Below are positions 54,979 to 63,804 of a stretch of 64,000 nucleotides of DNA, piece after piece. The translations under genes and the position numbers were made by a program. The stretch is from Streptomyces eurocidicus. GTDB lineage: Bacteria > Actinomycetota > Actinomycetes > Streptomycetales > Streptomycetaceae. The stretch covers positions 62,001 through 126,000 of the forward strand of contig NZ_LGUI01000005.1 in assembly GCF_002891295.1 (NCBI RefSeq), in the 5' to 3' direction. Each line of letters starts with the position of its first letter. Position 1 is the first letter of the stretch. The notes beneath the pieces are model-generated. The model searched no databases and was not told the origin of the DNA. It worked only from the letters and a program-made list of their open reading frames with translations.

Positions 54979-55713
54979 TCAGTAGGCGGAGTTGACGCGG
55001 TCCATCGAGCCGTACTTGTCGGCCGCGTAGTTGCAGGACGCGGCGATGTTGGCGACCGGGTCGTAGATGTCCCAGGACGTGCCCTCGACGTGATACGCCT
55101 TGAACGTCGGGTCGATGATCTGCAGCAGGCCCTTCGACGGAATACCGGCGGCAGCGTTGGAGTCCCAGTTGTTGATCGCCTGGGGGTTACCCGTCGACTC
55201 ACGCATGATGTTCCGCTTGATGCCCTCGTACGAAGCGGGAATACCCTTCGCACGCAGGATGTCCAGCGCCTCGTTGATCCAGCCGTCCAGGTTGTTCCCG
55301 TAAGCCTTCTTCTCAACCGCAGCCGGAGCCGGGGCCGGGGCGGCAGGAGCCGGGGCGGCCTGGACCGGCTTACGCTCCTGCGAACGGCTCGCCGTCTCCT
55401 TCCGCGCACGCTCCGCATCAGCCTTCGCCTTCGCAGCGGTCTCCGCGGCGTTCTTCTGCGCGGCCGCGGCGTCCGTCCGGGCCTCAGCGATGGCGTCCGC
55501 GACCCGCTGGGCCAGCTCACCCTGCTCCTGCGCACCAGCAGTGCCGGTGGCGGTGGTGCTCACCGCGACAGGCTTGACGTCCAGCGCCTGCGACTCGGCC
55601 GAGGCCGGAACGGCGGCGAACGCCACCGCGGCTATCCCGGCCGCGGCAATACCAGCGGTGGAGAGCTTGTGGACCAGGGGCAGACGGGTATAACCGGAGA
55701 TGGTGGAGCGCAT
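54979..55713 (-). CDS. Secreted lytic transglycosylase (SLT domain)
   Basis: 244 aa from ATG 55713. A signal peptide (LSTAGIAAAGIAAVAFAAVP, cut after ASA) is followed by an Ala/Lys/Glu-rich coiled segment at about 75-125 and a Pro/Ala linker. The C-terminal SLT-type domain at 140-244 holds the catalytic glutamate in IMRESTGNPQA (about 171), followed by SKGLLQIIDPTF and DPVANIAASCNYA. It cleaves peptidoglycan glycan strands outside the cell. The upstream 260 bp have no gene; in Streptomyces such cell-wall genes often have long regulated leaders, but I could not identify a riboswitch here. Confidence 0.92.
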   Translation of the reverse strand: MRSTISGYTRLPLVHKLSTAGIAAAGIAAVAFAAVPASAESQALDVKPVAVSTTATGTAGAQEQGELAQRVADAIAEARTDAAAAQKNAAETAAKAKADAERARKETASRSQERKPVQAAPAPAAPAPAPAAVEKKAYGNNLDGWINEALDILRAKGIPASYEGIKRNIMRESTGNPQAINNWDSNAAAGIPSKGLLQIIDPTFKAYHVEGTSWDIYDPVANIAASCNYAADKYGSMDRVNSAY

Positions 55714-56055
55714 AACTGAGCTGAACCTCTTCCAATCGCGGATGTCGCAGGCCCGGAAACGGCGCGGAAAAAGCGCCGCGTCTCGATCGACGGCGCCAAG
55801 CGACCCCGTAATTGTTAGCCGCCGGAAAACCCCCTGGCAAAGGTGTGACCTACTACCCCACACCGTTCAGGCGAGCCTCCAGCACCCCACCCAAACGCCC
55901 GAGATGTCCGATTTCGCTGGGTTCAGGGACCACTACTCCCACTCGTAGGTGATCTGGGCCCTATGCCCGGCCTCACACCGCGCCCCCACCCATTCCACCC
56001 ACAGCGACCACATGCTCATCCACAGTGACCAAACCCGGATGCGGCGATCGCCGGA
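55714..56055. other. 342-bp leader and intergenic stretch
   Basis: No gene. It holds the promoter and the long 5' leader of the transglycosylase gene. A short hairpin (CGGCGCGGAAAAAGCGCCG, around 55762-55780) falls in the leader. I looked for c-di-AMP (ydaO-type) riboswitch core elements and did not find them. Confidence 0.5.
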
Positions 56056-56856
56056 TCAGCCTTTCAGGCTGTAGAAGTGGATTCGTGTGTTGGGCCTGAA
56101 CCCGATGCGCGGGTACACGGGGGCTCCGGCGGCGGTGGCGTGCAGCGTGGCGCGGGTGAGCCCGGTGGCCCGCGCGCCTTCGTGCAGCGCCTTGCGCGTG
56201 ACCGCCTCGCCGTAGCCCTTGCGCTGCCACCGCGGGTCCGTGGCGACGAGTACGACGAACAGGCGGCCTTGCGCTTCGACCGTGCCGGCGCACGCCACCG
56301 GTTCGTCGCCTCGCATGGCCAGGTAGGCGTAGACCTCGTTCTTCCAGAGCGTGGATCCGACCAGGCCGTCGCGGCCCTCCTCCAGCGGGAACCCGTACGC
56401 GCGTGATTGCAGGTCGGCGTAGGCCCGCAACTGCTCGTCGGTGCTCACACGGGCGAACGTCAGGTCGGGGTGCGCCGGTGCGGGGATGGGGAGCAGGTCG
56501 CCGGCCATGCCCGTACCGGGGAAGGCGTACTGGAGGCCGGCCTGCTCGGCTGTCGTCTCCAGCCCCGAGCGGGCCTCGTTGTCGAGAAGGTCTTCGAAGA
56601 GCCACACGAGGCCCGGACGCTTCTTTGTCCGCATGATGGCCGCGGCCTGGCTCAGACGGTGCCCGACGAGCTCCGCTCCCGCTCCCGCCTCGGTCAAGGT
56701 GATGCAGTTCCAGAACCCGAACCGGCTGTCGGCCCAGCGGACGGCGATGCCCGGAAGGTCGCGCACGTCCGCGTCCGCGGCGCGGTCGAGCACCATGGTC
56801 CGCCAGACCGTGGTGAGCTGCTGTACCGATTCGATGGACTCCGCGGAAACGGTCAC
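56056..56856 (-). CDS. GNAT-family N-acetyltransferase
   Basis: 266 aa with a GTG start at 56856 (GGAGG close upstream). The C-terminal half has the GNAT fold: YLAMRGDEPVACAG, LFVVLVATDPRWQRKGYGEA (the acetyl-CoA pyrophosphate loop is RKGYGEA) and YPRIGFRPNTRIHFY. The N-terminal half is a separate domain without recognised motifs, as in many two-domain acetyltransferases. The substrate cannot be inferred; neighbours on the same strand are a permease and a transglycosylase with wide gaps. Confidence 0.85.
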   Translation of the reverse strand: MTVSAESIESVQQLTTVWRTMVLDRAADADVRDLPGIAVRWADSRFGFWNCITLTEAGAGAELVGHRLSQAAAIMRTKKRPGLVWLFEDLLDNEARSGLETTAEQAGLQYAFPGTGMAGDLLPIPAPAHPDLTFARVSTDEQLRAYADLQSRAYGFPLEEGRDGLVGSTLWKNEVYAYLAMRGDEPVACAGTVEAQGRLFVVLVATDPRWQRKGYGEAVTRKALHEGARATGLTRATLHATAAGAPVYPRIGFRPNTRIHFYSLKG

Positions 56857-56933
56857 GGTGCCTCCATGATTTGTTGTGCCCGGCAAGGCACCTGAGCGGG
56901 GGACTCTACGTGCGGCTTGCGGTTCCGCTGTCA

Positions 56934-58475
56934 TCAGATGCTGTTCTCGGTTTCTTCGGTTCGGTCGGGGGCGTTCGCCGTGCCGGAGCCCGTGCCGGAG
57001 CGGGGCACACCGTAGGAACGGCTTCCGAAGCGCCACCACAGGGCGGCCATGACGAGTGCCACCAGCAAGGCGACGGGCGTGTAGTTGAAGCTCGTGGCGG
57101 TGACCGGGCTGGACTGCGGCAGCAGGAACAGCACTGTTACCCCGGCCGCCCAGCACACCGCCACCCAGCCGATCGGCCGGCTCCAGCGGCCCAGGTGCCA
57201 GGGCCCGGGGGTGAACCGGTCCCGGTGGCGCAGTCGCAGCAGCACCGGAATGGCGTAGGCCGGGGTGAAACCCACGACGGAGATCGCGGTCACCGCCGAG
57301 AACGCCGTGGCGGAATACAGGGACGGCAGGGCGAGCACGAAGGCGACAGCGACGGCGAGCCGGACGGCGTTGGCCGGGACGGCCGTACGGCGGGTGACCT
57401 TCCGCCAGCGCGCCGAGCCGGGCAGGGCGCCGTCCCGGGCGAAGGCGTAGATCATGCGGCTGGCGGCCGCGGTCACGGTGTAACCGCACAGGAACTGCGC
57501 GACGATGATCACCAGCAGCAACGCCTTCGCCGTCGCCACGCCCAGAGCGTCCAGGAGGATCTGCGCCACCGGCACCCCGGTCTCGCTGCCCAGCGTCCCG
57601 GCGTAGTCCTGGACGGCGAACAGCAAGGCGGCCAGCAGGACACCGCCGGCGATCCAGGACACCGCCACCGAGCGGACGACCCCGCGCGCCGCGGCCACGG
57701 AAGCACCACTGGTCTCCTCGCTCAGGTGGGCCGAGGTGTCGTAGCCGGCCAGCGCGAAGCACGGCAGCAGCATGCCCAGCAGGATCACGTACACGGGGCT
57801 CGACCAGCCGGTGTTGTCGGTGAACTCGGAGAACACGAAGCCGGCCGGCTGATGGTGAGCGGGGATGAGGGTCAGGGCGCCGACGATCACGACGGCCCCG
57901 GCCAGGTGCCACCACGCGCTCAGGGAAGTCAGGACGTTCATCAGCCGGGTGCCGAGGAGGTTCAGGACCGCGTGCAGCGCGAGGATGACCGCGTACACGA
58001 CCAGCAGGGACCCCGGTGTCGGCACGTAGCCGAACTGGAGGTTCGCCCAGGCGGCGGTGAAGGTCGCGATGCCGTAGTCCTGGGCCGCGATCCCGCCGAG
58101 CAGGCCCAGAAGGTTGAGCCAGCCGGTGTACCAGCTCCACCGCTCACCGCCGAGCCGGCGGGCCATGTAGTACAGGCCGCCGCTGGTGGGGTAGCGGGAG
58201 GTGATCTCGGCCAGCGCCGCGGCCAGGCACAGCACCAGCGGCCCCACGGCGAGCCACCCCCACACCACCACCGCGGGTCCACCGCTGTTCAGGCCGTAGC
58301 CGAGAAGCAGCAGCGTCCCGGACATGATGGAGATGGCCGACAGGGAAGCGGAGAAGTTACCGAAGGCGCCTATGTGCCGGTGCAGTTGCTGGGTGTAGCC
58401 GAGCTCCTTGAGTGTGCGTTCATCGTCCTCCAGCGGCTCGGATCGCTGCCATCGTGCATGTGCTGAGGTACACAT
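56934..58475 (-). CDS. APC-superfamily amino acid permease
   Basis: 513 aa from ATG 58475 (GGAG 7 nt upstream). Twelve hydrophobic segments. The N-terminal ELGYTQQLHRHIGAFGNFSA and the helix-1 region SGTLLLLGYGLNSGGP fit GABA/polyamine-type amino acid permeases; AEITSRYPTSGGLYYMARRL and CFALAGYDTSAHLSEET are further family signatures. It should import an amino acid or amine by proton symport. No catabolic partner gene is adjacent, so the substrate is open. Confidence 0.9.
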   Translation of the reverse strand: MCTSAHARWQRSEPLEDDERTLKELGYTQQLHRHIGAFGNFSASLSAISIMSGTLLLLGYGLNSGGPAVVVWGWLAVGPLVLCLAAALAEITSRYPTSGGLYYMARRLGGERWSWYTGWLNLLGLLGGIAAQDYGIATFTAAWANLQFGYVPTPGSLLVVYAVILALHAVLNLLGTRLMNVLTSLSAWWHLAGAVVIVGALTLIPAHHQPAGFVFSEFTDNTGWSSPVYVILLGMLLPCFALAGYDTSAHLSEETSGASVAAARGVVRSVAVSWIAGGVLLAALLFAVQDYAGTLGSETGVPVAQILLDALGVATAKALLLVIIVAQFLCGYTVTAAASRMIYAFARDGALPGSARWRKVTRRTAVPANAVRLAVAVAFVLALPSLYSATAFSAVTAISVVGFTPAYAIPVLLRLRHRDRFTPGPWHLGRWSRPIGWVAVCWAAGVTVLFLLPQSSPVTATSFNYTPVALLVALVMAALWWRFGSRSYGVPRSGTGSGTANAPDRTEETENSI

Positions 58476-58634
58476 CGAGGTTCTCCGCACAGAGAGGAGC
58501 AGGAATGGATGGGCGAAGTGGAGGGTGGCTGCCGGGCCGTGTCACATCCGGCCGGCCGTGACGCGGCTACCGCCCGACAGCACTGAGTACGACCCTCCCA
58601 ACTTCGGAACCGTGGCACTACGCCGCTGACGAGC

Positions 58635-59801
58635 TCAGATCCGGTTGGCGGGGCTGTCCAGCCATGCCTCGTGGAAGCCGTCGGCGCTGACGGTCATGCC
58701 GAAGCGGTCGGGCCCCGGGCGGCCATGGGCTACGTACCGGTCCCAGGCGGCCGCGACCTCGTCCCAAAGCTTCCGCGGCCCGTGCTGCCACACGGTGAAC
58801 GTGCCTCCGCCGGTCTCCGTCTCGTCGACGGCGGCCCATGAGCCGGCGTCGACGGTAGCGACCCACAGGCGCCGGACGACGCCGTCGACGGCCGGGGCCT
58901 CGTGCCAGGCGTACCAGAGGTCCGGCAGTCGCAGGGCGAGGGCGAACTGCGCGGCGAAATCGTCGCCGGCGACCGCGTCGGGCGGCAGTGTGGTGCGGGA
59001 TTCGTCGGGCTGGTGGTCGTCCCGCACGACGTCACGGTAGATGCGCAGGTCAAGGCGCTGTCCACGGGCGGGCATAAAGTCCGCGTACGGGTGGAAGCGG
59101 CCCTGTGCGCTGCCGTCGTCCCGGACGGTCAGGTGGAGCAGTCCGTAGTTGCACCAGGGCCTGGACCAGGGGGTGAGGATCGTGCCGCCCGGCCGTGTCT
59201 GCCGAAGCAGGGTGGCGGGCAGCCGGTTGAGGGAACAGGTGGCCATGACGTGGTCGTACGGGGCGCCGTCGGGCGCTCCGAACGTGCCGTCGCCGACCAC
59301 CACCTTGACGCCCGGGGCGAGCCGTTCCAGGGTGGTCGCGGCCTGCTCGGCCACCTCGGCGTCGACTTCCAGGCTGGTGACGTTGCCGGCGCCGATGACG
59401 TGGGCCAGCAGGGCGGCGTTCCAGCCCGTACCGGTCCCGATCTCCAGCACGCGTTGCCCGGGCCCGGGGTCGAGGGTGCCGAGCATGCGGGCGACGACGG
59501 CGGGGGCCGACGCGGACGACGACGGGAAGACCTCTGTGCCGGCCTCGACCGGTCGGCCGTCGTTGACCTGCGTCACCACCGAGGTGGGCGCGTACGCGGC
59601 GGCCCGCCACCGGTCCGGCTGTTTCCCGGCGTCGATCGGAACGTAGTGGTCGCCGTCCCACCGCCAGAGGACCTGGGGCAGGAATTCATGCCGGCGGACC
59701 GCGGCCATGGCGGCTGCCCAGGGCTCCGGGAGCTCACCGTTCTCCGCCGCGATCGCGGTCAGCATGGCCCGGACCGCGGGCAGTTCCTCCGTGGCGGTCA
59801 T
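58635..59801 (-). CDS. RiPP-associated PIMT-like O-methyltransferase (imiditide type)
   Basis: 388 aa from ATG 59801, 6 nt after the stop of the small peptide gene. The core is a protein-L-isoaspartate methyltransferase fold: SSSASAPAVVARML, SAM loop EIGTGTGWNAALLAHV at about 115-130 and SLEVDAEVAEQA. Beyond it lies the extra C-terminal region found only in peptide-modifying homologues (GPRKLWDEVAAAWDR, then DRFGMTVSADG and AWLDSP). Enzymes of this class methylate one aspartate of a partner peptide, and the ester closes to an aspartimide. No ATP-grasp, lanthipeptide or lasso genes are nearby, so the enzyme seems to be the only modifying protein. That is the definition of imiditide loci. A role on another peptide class cannot be excluded. 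Confidence 0.82.
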   Translation of the reverse strand: MTATEELPAVRAMLTAIAAENGELPEPWAAAMAAVRRHEFLPQVLWRWDGDHYVPIDAGKQPDRWRAAAYAPTSVVTQVNDGRPVEAGTEVFPSSSASAPAVVARMLGTLDPGPGQRVLEIGTGTGWNAALLAHVIGAGNVTSLEVDAEVAEQAATTLERLAPGVKVVVGDGTFGAPDGAPYDHVMATCSLNRLPATLLRQTRPGGTILTPWSRPWCNYGLLHLTVRDDGSAQGRFHPYADFMPARGQRLDLRIYRDVVRDDHQPDESRTTLPPDAVAGDDFAAQFALALRLPDLWYAWHEAPAVDGVVRRLWVATVDAGSWAAVDETETGGGTFTVWQHGPRKLWDEVAAAWDRYVAHGRPGPDRFGMTVSADGFHEAWLDSPANRI

Positions 59802-59807
59802 CGCCGT

Positions 59808-59942
59808 TCAGCTCTTCTTGTGCTTCGGGTCCGACTTGGGCTGAGAGGTGTCGTCGGAGGGCTTGTCCTTGCCGGGGTCCTTGCCGCCGCGGTGGTCGCC
59901 TTTCCCGTCGCCCGTCGAGCCCTTACCCGTTCCCCACCCCAT
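59808..59942 (-). CDS. Charged 44-residue peptide, candidate imiditide precursor
   Basis: 44 aa from ATG 59942 with GGAGGGG 7 nt upstream, a strong ribosome site. The peptide begins MGWGTGKG and then contains almost only Gly, Lys, Asp, Pro, Ser and Thr: 9 Lys, 1 Arg, 2 His and 7 Asp, with Trp3 the only large hydrophobic. There is a single Asp-Gly step (Asp12-Gly13), the pair most prone to aspartimide formation; other Asp residues precede His, Pro, Lys, Asp or Thr. The tail ends KHKKS. It is translationally linked to the methyltransferase. Extreme charge and adjacency fit the imiditide precursor NmaA, where charge pairing drives enzyme recognition. The modified residue is inferred. Confidence 0.75.
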   Translation of the reverse strand: MGWGTGKGSTGDGKGDHRGGKDPGKDKPSDDTSQPKSDPKHKKS

Positions 59943-60148
59943 GGCGTTCCCCTCCGTGGTCGGTTGCGAGCGCCACGCTAGCGGCCCGGTTCCCGTGCCG
60001 GTAGACGGCGGGGTCTCGCGACCAGCGGTGCGGGGCCTGGACCCGCCGTTCCCGAGTGCGCCCGGATTCCGGGCCGTGGATCTGCGGGCCCACCCTGAGA
60101 GAGCACCGCCATTGCAGGAGCGTCCAGTTGACGGCCGACATCCCTCGG

Positions 60149-60688
60149 TCAGACCCTCGCGGTACGAGCGATGCGGTAGAGCACGTTCGGACGCAGTGGC
60201 CCTTCGGGAGCCGTGGGATCGTCGAAATCGCCTGCCGGGTCCCGCGTCATACCGATCCGGCGCATCACCGCCTGCGAGCGGAGGTTGGTGGCCGTTGTCA
60301 CGGCCAGGATCTCGGGAAGTCCAAGGGTGTCGAAGCCGTGGGCCAGGGTTGCCAGCGCGGCTTCGGTGGCGTAGCCCTGACCCCAGGCGGAGCGGGCGAG
60401 CCGCCAGCCGATCTCCACTCCTGTGAACGGCATGCAGTCGTCCACCTGATCCAAGCCCGCGAAGCCGATGAACTCTCCCGTGTCCCGCGCCTCGACCGCC
60501 CACCACCCATAGCCTCGTTGGTCGAACTCGGCCTGGAAGCACGCCACGGAGGCATCGCTCTGTTCGCGGGTGAGCAGGTCGCCCAGGTGCTCCCGCACCT
60601 CGGGATCGGCGTTCATCGTCGCCCATGGTCCAAGGTCGGAGTCACGCCATCGACGGAGGGTGAGGCGATCGGTACGCAGTTCGGTCAT
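60149..60688 (-). CDS. RimJ/RimL-type GNAT acetyltransferase
   Basis: 179 aa from ATG 60688. TDRLTLRRWRDSDLGPWATM is the standard start of RimJ/RimL-type acetyltransferases; WGQGYATEA is the acetyl-CoA loop; TTATNLRSQAVMRRIGM closes the domain. It acetylates an amine, usually a protein N-terminus, amino acid or aminoglycoside-like compound. It lies 206 bp upstream of the charged-peptide gene on the same strand; a function in that locus is possible (many lysines in the peptide) but there is no direct evidence. Confidence 0.88.
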   Translation of the reverse strand: MTELRTDRLTLRRWRDSDLGPWATMNADPEVREHLGDLLTREQSDASVACFQAEFDQRGYGWWAVEARDTGEFIGFAGLDQVDDCMPFTGVEIGWRLARSAWGQGYATEAALATLAHGFDTLGLPEILAVTTATNLRSQAVMRRIGMTRDPAGDFDDPTAPEGPLRPNVLYRIARTARV

Positions 60689-61005
60689 GCCGCCCAGCCA
60701 ACGTCAGCCCTGGCCTCGGGGCAATCTTTTTCTTGGTGACACCGTGGCATGGAAAGCCTGCGCGGCCGGTTGCCGGCGGACCCCACGAGGTCCCGGCCTC
60801 GGGGACGCCCCGTTCGCCTCCGTCCGCGGTACACCGCCGAGGACACTCCGTCGGCGCCGCACCGGGCCGCCGAACCCGCTGGGCCCGGCGGGCTGATCGT
60901 CGTCTTCGGGTCACCGCGGCTCGTAGGCGGGACCCGTACCGCGCTCGCTCCGGAGCCCGCCTGAAGGAGCGCGGCCCGCGTCCTCGCCGATGCCGGTGAG
61001 CGGGT
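60689..61005. other. 317-bp intergenic stretch, no gene
   Basis: Promoter region of the acetyltransferase and 3' flank of the LysR gene. A short lower-GC patch (caatctttttcttgg, about 60721-60735) is a promoter candidate. Open frames here have no ribosome site and no family motif. Confidence 0.5.
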
Positions 61006-61902
61006 TCACGGGCCGGTGTGCCGGGTGATGAGGTCCAGGAGGCGGTGCACGGCCGCGTCCGCGTCGGCGCGCCGGACGGCGGCGACGGTCGTCCGCAGGT
61101 ACGGCGACGCTTCCCGGAGCGGCACGAAGGTGATCCCGGGGACGGGGAAGTCACGCAGGTCCTCCGGCATCAGGCTGACGCACAGCCCGGCGGCGACGTA
61201 GCCGAGCAGACCGGTGAGATCGTCGGCGTCAGCACGGCGGCGCGGTGTGAACCCGGATTCCCCGCAGGCGAGTCGGGCCTGCCGGGCCAGCCCCGGCAAG
61301 GCCGTTTCACTGAGGAGCACGAAGTCGTCCTCGCGGAGATCGGAAAGCGCGACGGACGCGGCTCCGGCCAACCGGTGCTCGTCCGGCAGGGCCGCGACGA
61401 TGCGCTCGACGGCGAAGTCGTGGACGACCAGATCATCCGGGACGGGCGACGGGTCCCGGATGAACGCGAGGTCCAGGGCGCCGGAGCGGAGCATCTCGAC
61501 GAGCGTGACGGTGGCGTCCTGGTGCAGGTGGACACGCAGGCCGGGCAGTTCCTCGGCAGCGGCGCGCAGCAACCGGGGCAGGTGGCGGTGGCTCAGGATG
61601 CTCACGTATCCCACCCGCACATCACCCTCCAGGCCGTGCGCGACGCGCCGTACGCGCTCGACGACCGCGGACTGGGCGTCCAGCAGCCGCCGCGCCTCCA
61701 CGGCGAAGGCCGTACCCGCGGGGGTGAGGCGCAGGTCCCCCGGCCGGCGGTCCAGCAGGGTCACGCCCAGGCCCCGCTCCAGCCGCTGCATCGCCTGGCT
61801 GAGCGGGGGCTGACTCATCGAGAGGCGCTGCGCCGCCCGGCCGAAGTGCCTCTCCTCGGCGAGGGCCAGGAACTGCTCCAGCAGGCGCTTGGTGAACTCC
61901 AT
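61006..61902 (-). CDS. LysR-family transcriptional regulator
   Basis: 298 aa if started at ATG 61902; ATG 61914, four codons earlier, is also possible, and neither has a good ribosome site. The N-terminal winged helix-turn-helix is LEQFLALAEERHFGRAAQRL then SQPPLSQAMQRLERGLGVTL. The effector domain follows (GDVRVGYVSILSHRHLPRLL). It is divergent from the acetoacetate decarboxylase operon with a 137-bp gap, the usual layout for a LysR activator controlled by a pathway intermediate, perhaps a 3-oxoacid. Confidence 0.92.
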   Translation of the reverse strand: MEFTKRLLEQFLALAEERHFGRAAQRLSMSQPPLSQAMQRLERGLGVTLLDRRPGDLRLTPAGTAFAVEARRLLDAQSAVVERVRRVAHGLEGDVRVGYVSILSHRHLPRLLRAAAEELPGLRVHLHQDATVTLVEMLRSGALDLAFIRDPSPVPDDLVVHDFAVERIVAALPDEHRLAGAASVALSDLREDDFVLLSETALPGLARQARLACGESGFTPRRRADADDLTGLLGYVAAGLCVSLMPEDLRDFPVPGITFVPLREASPYLRTTVAAVRRADADAAVHRLLDLITRHTGP

Positions 61903-61916
61903 ATGGTCAACCATAT
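61901..61916. promoter_or_regulatory. Palindrome over the LysR start codon
   Basis: ATATGGT at 61901-61907 and ACCATAT at 61910-61916 form a perfect inverted repeat with a 2-nt spacer. It covers both candidate start codons of the LysR gene. As an operator it would allow autoregulation; it may also be the chance result of two nearby CATATGG start codons. Confidence 0.4.
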
Positions 61917-62039
61917 CGAATGAGCGGGAAACATATATTGGACAGACATTGGCTCCGTGGAGTGCAGTGGTTCCAAGCGCTGAGCGGAGGAATCCGCTCC
62001 CCGCCCTGACAGGCACAGGCGTCTCCAAGGAAGCCACTC

Positions 62040-62777
62040 ATGCATATGCACGACGTCGCCCAGCTGTTCACCACCCCGCTGGACGCCCCCGCTTTCGCCC
62101 CCACCCGGTACCGGTTCACCGACCGTGAGTACCTGAACATCACCTATCGCACCGATCCCGAAGCCCTGCGGCGGGTCGTCCCCGAACCGCTGTCGGTCCC
62201 CGAACCGCTGGTGCGGTTCGAGATCATGCGGATGCCCGATGTGACGGGTCTGGGTGACTACACCGAGGCGGGCCAGGTCATCCCCGTCGAGCACGAGGGC
62301 GAGCGCGGTGAGTACAACCTGGCGATGTACCTCGACAGCGTGCCGGCGATCTCCAGCGGGCGGGAACTGAGCGCCTACCCGAAGAAGGCGGGCTCGCCCA
62401 GGCTCTACGTCGACTCCGACACCCTGGTCGGCACCCTGGACTACGGCTCCCTGCGGGTGGCCACCGCCACCATGGGATACAAGCACCACCCGATGGACCT
62501 GGAAGAGGCCCGGGCGGAGATCTGCGTGCCCACGTTCATGGTCAAGGCGGTGCCCGGTTACGACGGCCGGCCGCGCATCTGCGAACTGGTCCGTACCCAG
62601 ATCACCGACATCACCGTCAAGAGCGCCTTCCGCGGCCCGGCCCGCCTGGAGCTCTTCGCCCACGCGCTGGCCCCGCTCGCGGACCTCCCGGTGCTCGAGG
62701 TCGTCGCCGCCGGCCACATCCTCACCGACCTCACCCTGAGCCCGGCCGCAGTCGTCCACGACTACCTCGCCCACTGA
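62040..62777 (+). CDS. Acetoacetate decarboxylase-family enzyme
   Basis: 245 aa from ATG 62040 with AAGGAA 8 nt upstream. The Schiff-base lysine pair is in SAYPKKAGSP at Lys115-Lys116, the same positions as in clostridial acetoacetate decarboxylase. FEIMRMPDVTGLGDYTEAGQ, YNLAMYLDSVPAISSGRE and TATMGYKHHPMD fit the family. It would decarboxylate a 3-oxoacid to a ketone and CO2 in the cytoplasm. The dehydrogenase 17 nt downstream would generate such a 3-oxoacid from a 3-hydroxyacid. Confidence 0.92.
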   Translation: MHMHDVAQLFTTPLDAPAFAPTRYRFTDREYLNITYRTDPEALRRVVPEPLSVPEPLVRFEIMRMPDVTGLGDYTEAGQVIPVEHEGERGEYNLAMYLDSVPAISSGRELSAYPKKAGSPRLYVDSDTLVGTLDYGSLRVATATMGYKHHPMDLEEARAEICVPTFMVKAVPGYDGRPRICELVRTQITDITVKSAFRGPARLELFAHALAPLADLPVLEVVAAGHILTDLTLSPAAVVHDYLAH

Positions 62778-62794
62778 GAAGGCGGTGCAGCCAC

Positions 62795-63784
62795 ATGAAC
62801 TCTCCCACCACCCACGCGTTCCCCACGGACGCGAAGACCGCCCCGTACCGACGGGCAGCCGTCATCGGCGGCGGCGTGATCGGCATCTCCTGGACCGGGC
62901 TCTTCCTCGCCCACGGCCTGGACGTCGTCGTCAGTGACCCGCGCCCCGACGCGCGGGAGAAGGTCCTGGCCGGGCTCGACGAGATCGCCCCGGCCCTGGC
63001 GGCGCTCGGGCTGCCCACCGAGAACCTGACCGCCCGGCTCCGTTTCGAGGCCGACCTGGCCACCGCCGTCGCGGACGCCGACGTCGTACAGGAGAACGGC
63101 CCCGAGCGCCTGCCCGTGAAGCAGGAGATCTGGCAGACCGTCGAGCAGGCCGCCCCCGCCCACGCGCTGCTGGCCACCTCGACCTCCGGAATCCCCGCGA
63201 CCGCGATCGCCGAGGCCATGCGGCAGCCGGAGCGCCTCGTCGTCGGCCACCCGTTCAACCCGCCGCACCTCGTACCCCTGGTGGAGATCGTCCCCGGTGA
63301 GCGGACCTCCGCGCACACGCTCCGGCAGGCCCACGACTTCTACACGGCGCTCGGCAAGAAGCCCCAGATCCTCCGCAAGGAGATCCCCGGCTTCGTGGCC
63401 AACCGGCTCCAGTCCGCGCTCTTCCGCGAATGCGTGCACCTGGTGGCCGAGGGAGTGGTGACCGAGGCCGAACTCGACGAGATCGTCACCGACTCCATCG
63501 GCCTCCGCTGGGCGGTCGCGGGCCCCTTCCGCACCTTCCACCTCGGCGGTGGGCCCGGCGGCCTGCCGCACTTCCTCCGGCACCTGGGCCACGCCATGGA
63601 GGCGGCCTGGCCCGGCCTGGGCACCCCCGTCTTCGACGAGCCCACCGTCGCCCGGCTGACCGAGCAGGCGGAGCACGCCTTCGGGGACACGCCCGTGGGC
63701 GAGCTGGCCATCCGCCGTGACCGTGCGCAGATCGCCCTGATGCGCGCCCTCGCCACGACCCCCGACACCCACGCCCACGTATGA
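62795..63784 (+). CDS. 3-hydroxyacyl-CoA/L-carnitine-type dehydrogenase
   Basis: 329 aa. The NAD-binding loop is AAVIGGGVIGISWTGLFLAHG; GPERLPVKQEIW and STSGIPATAIAEAM contain substrate-binding residues. The His of GHPFNPPHLVPLVEIVPGE and the later GFVANRLQSALFRECVHL are hallmarks of the short-chain hydroxyacid dehydrogenase group that includes carnitine and gulonate dehydrogenases. It oxidises a 3-hydroxyacid or its CoA ester to the 3-oxo form, fitting with the upstream decarboxylase. GAAGGCGG precedes the ATG. Confidence 0.9.
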   Translation: MNSPTTHAFPTDAKTAPYRRAAVIGGGVIGISWTGLFLAHGLDVVVSDPRPDAREKVLAGLDEIAPALAALGLPTENLTARLRFEADLATAVADADVVQENGPERLPVKQEIWQTVEQAAPAHALLATSTSGIPATAIAEAMRQPERLVVGHPFNPPHLVPLVEIVPGERTSAHTLRQAHDFYTALGKKPQILRKEIPGFVANRLQSALFRECVHLVAEGVVTEAELDEIVTDSIGLRWAVAGPFRTFHLGGGPGGLPHFLRHLGHAMEAAWPGLGTPVFDEPTVARLTEQAEHAFGDTPVGELAIRRDRAQIALMRALATTPDTHAHV

Positions 63785-63804
63785 GCGGCCGGAAAGGCAG
63801 CACG

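Noticed and set aside
55714..55960. c-di-AMP (ydaO-type) riboswitch ahead of the transglycosylase
   Set aside because: Such leaders occur before cell-wall hydrolase genes in Streptomyces, but the conserved core blocks could not be found by eye on the minus strand.
60733..60999. Overlapping small frames between acetyltransferase and LysR genes
   Set aside because: Arg/Pro-rich translations typical of non-coding GC-rich DNA and no ribosome site.
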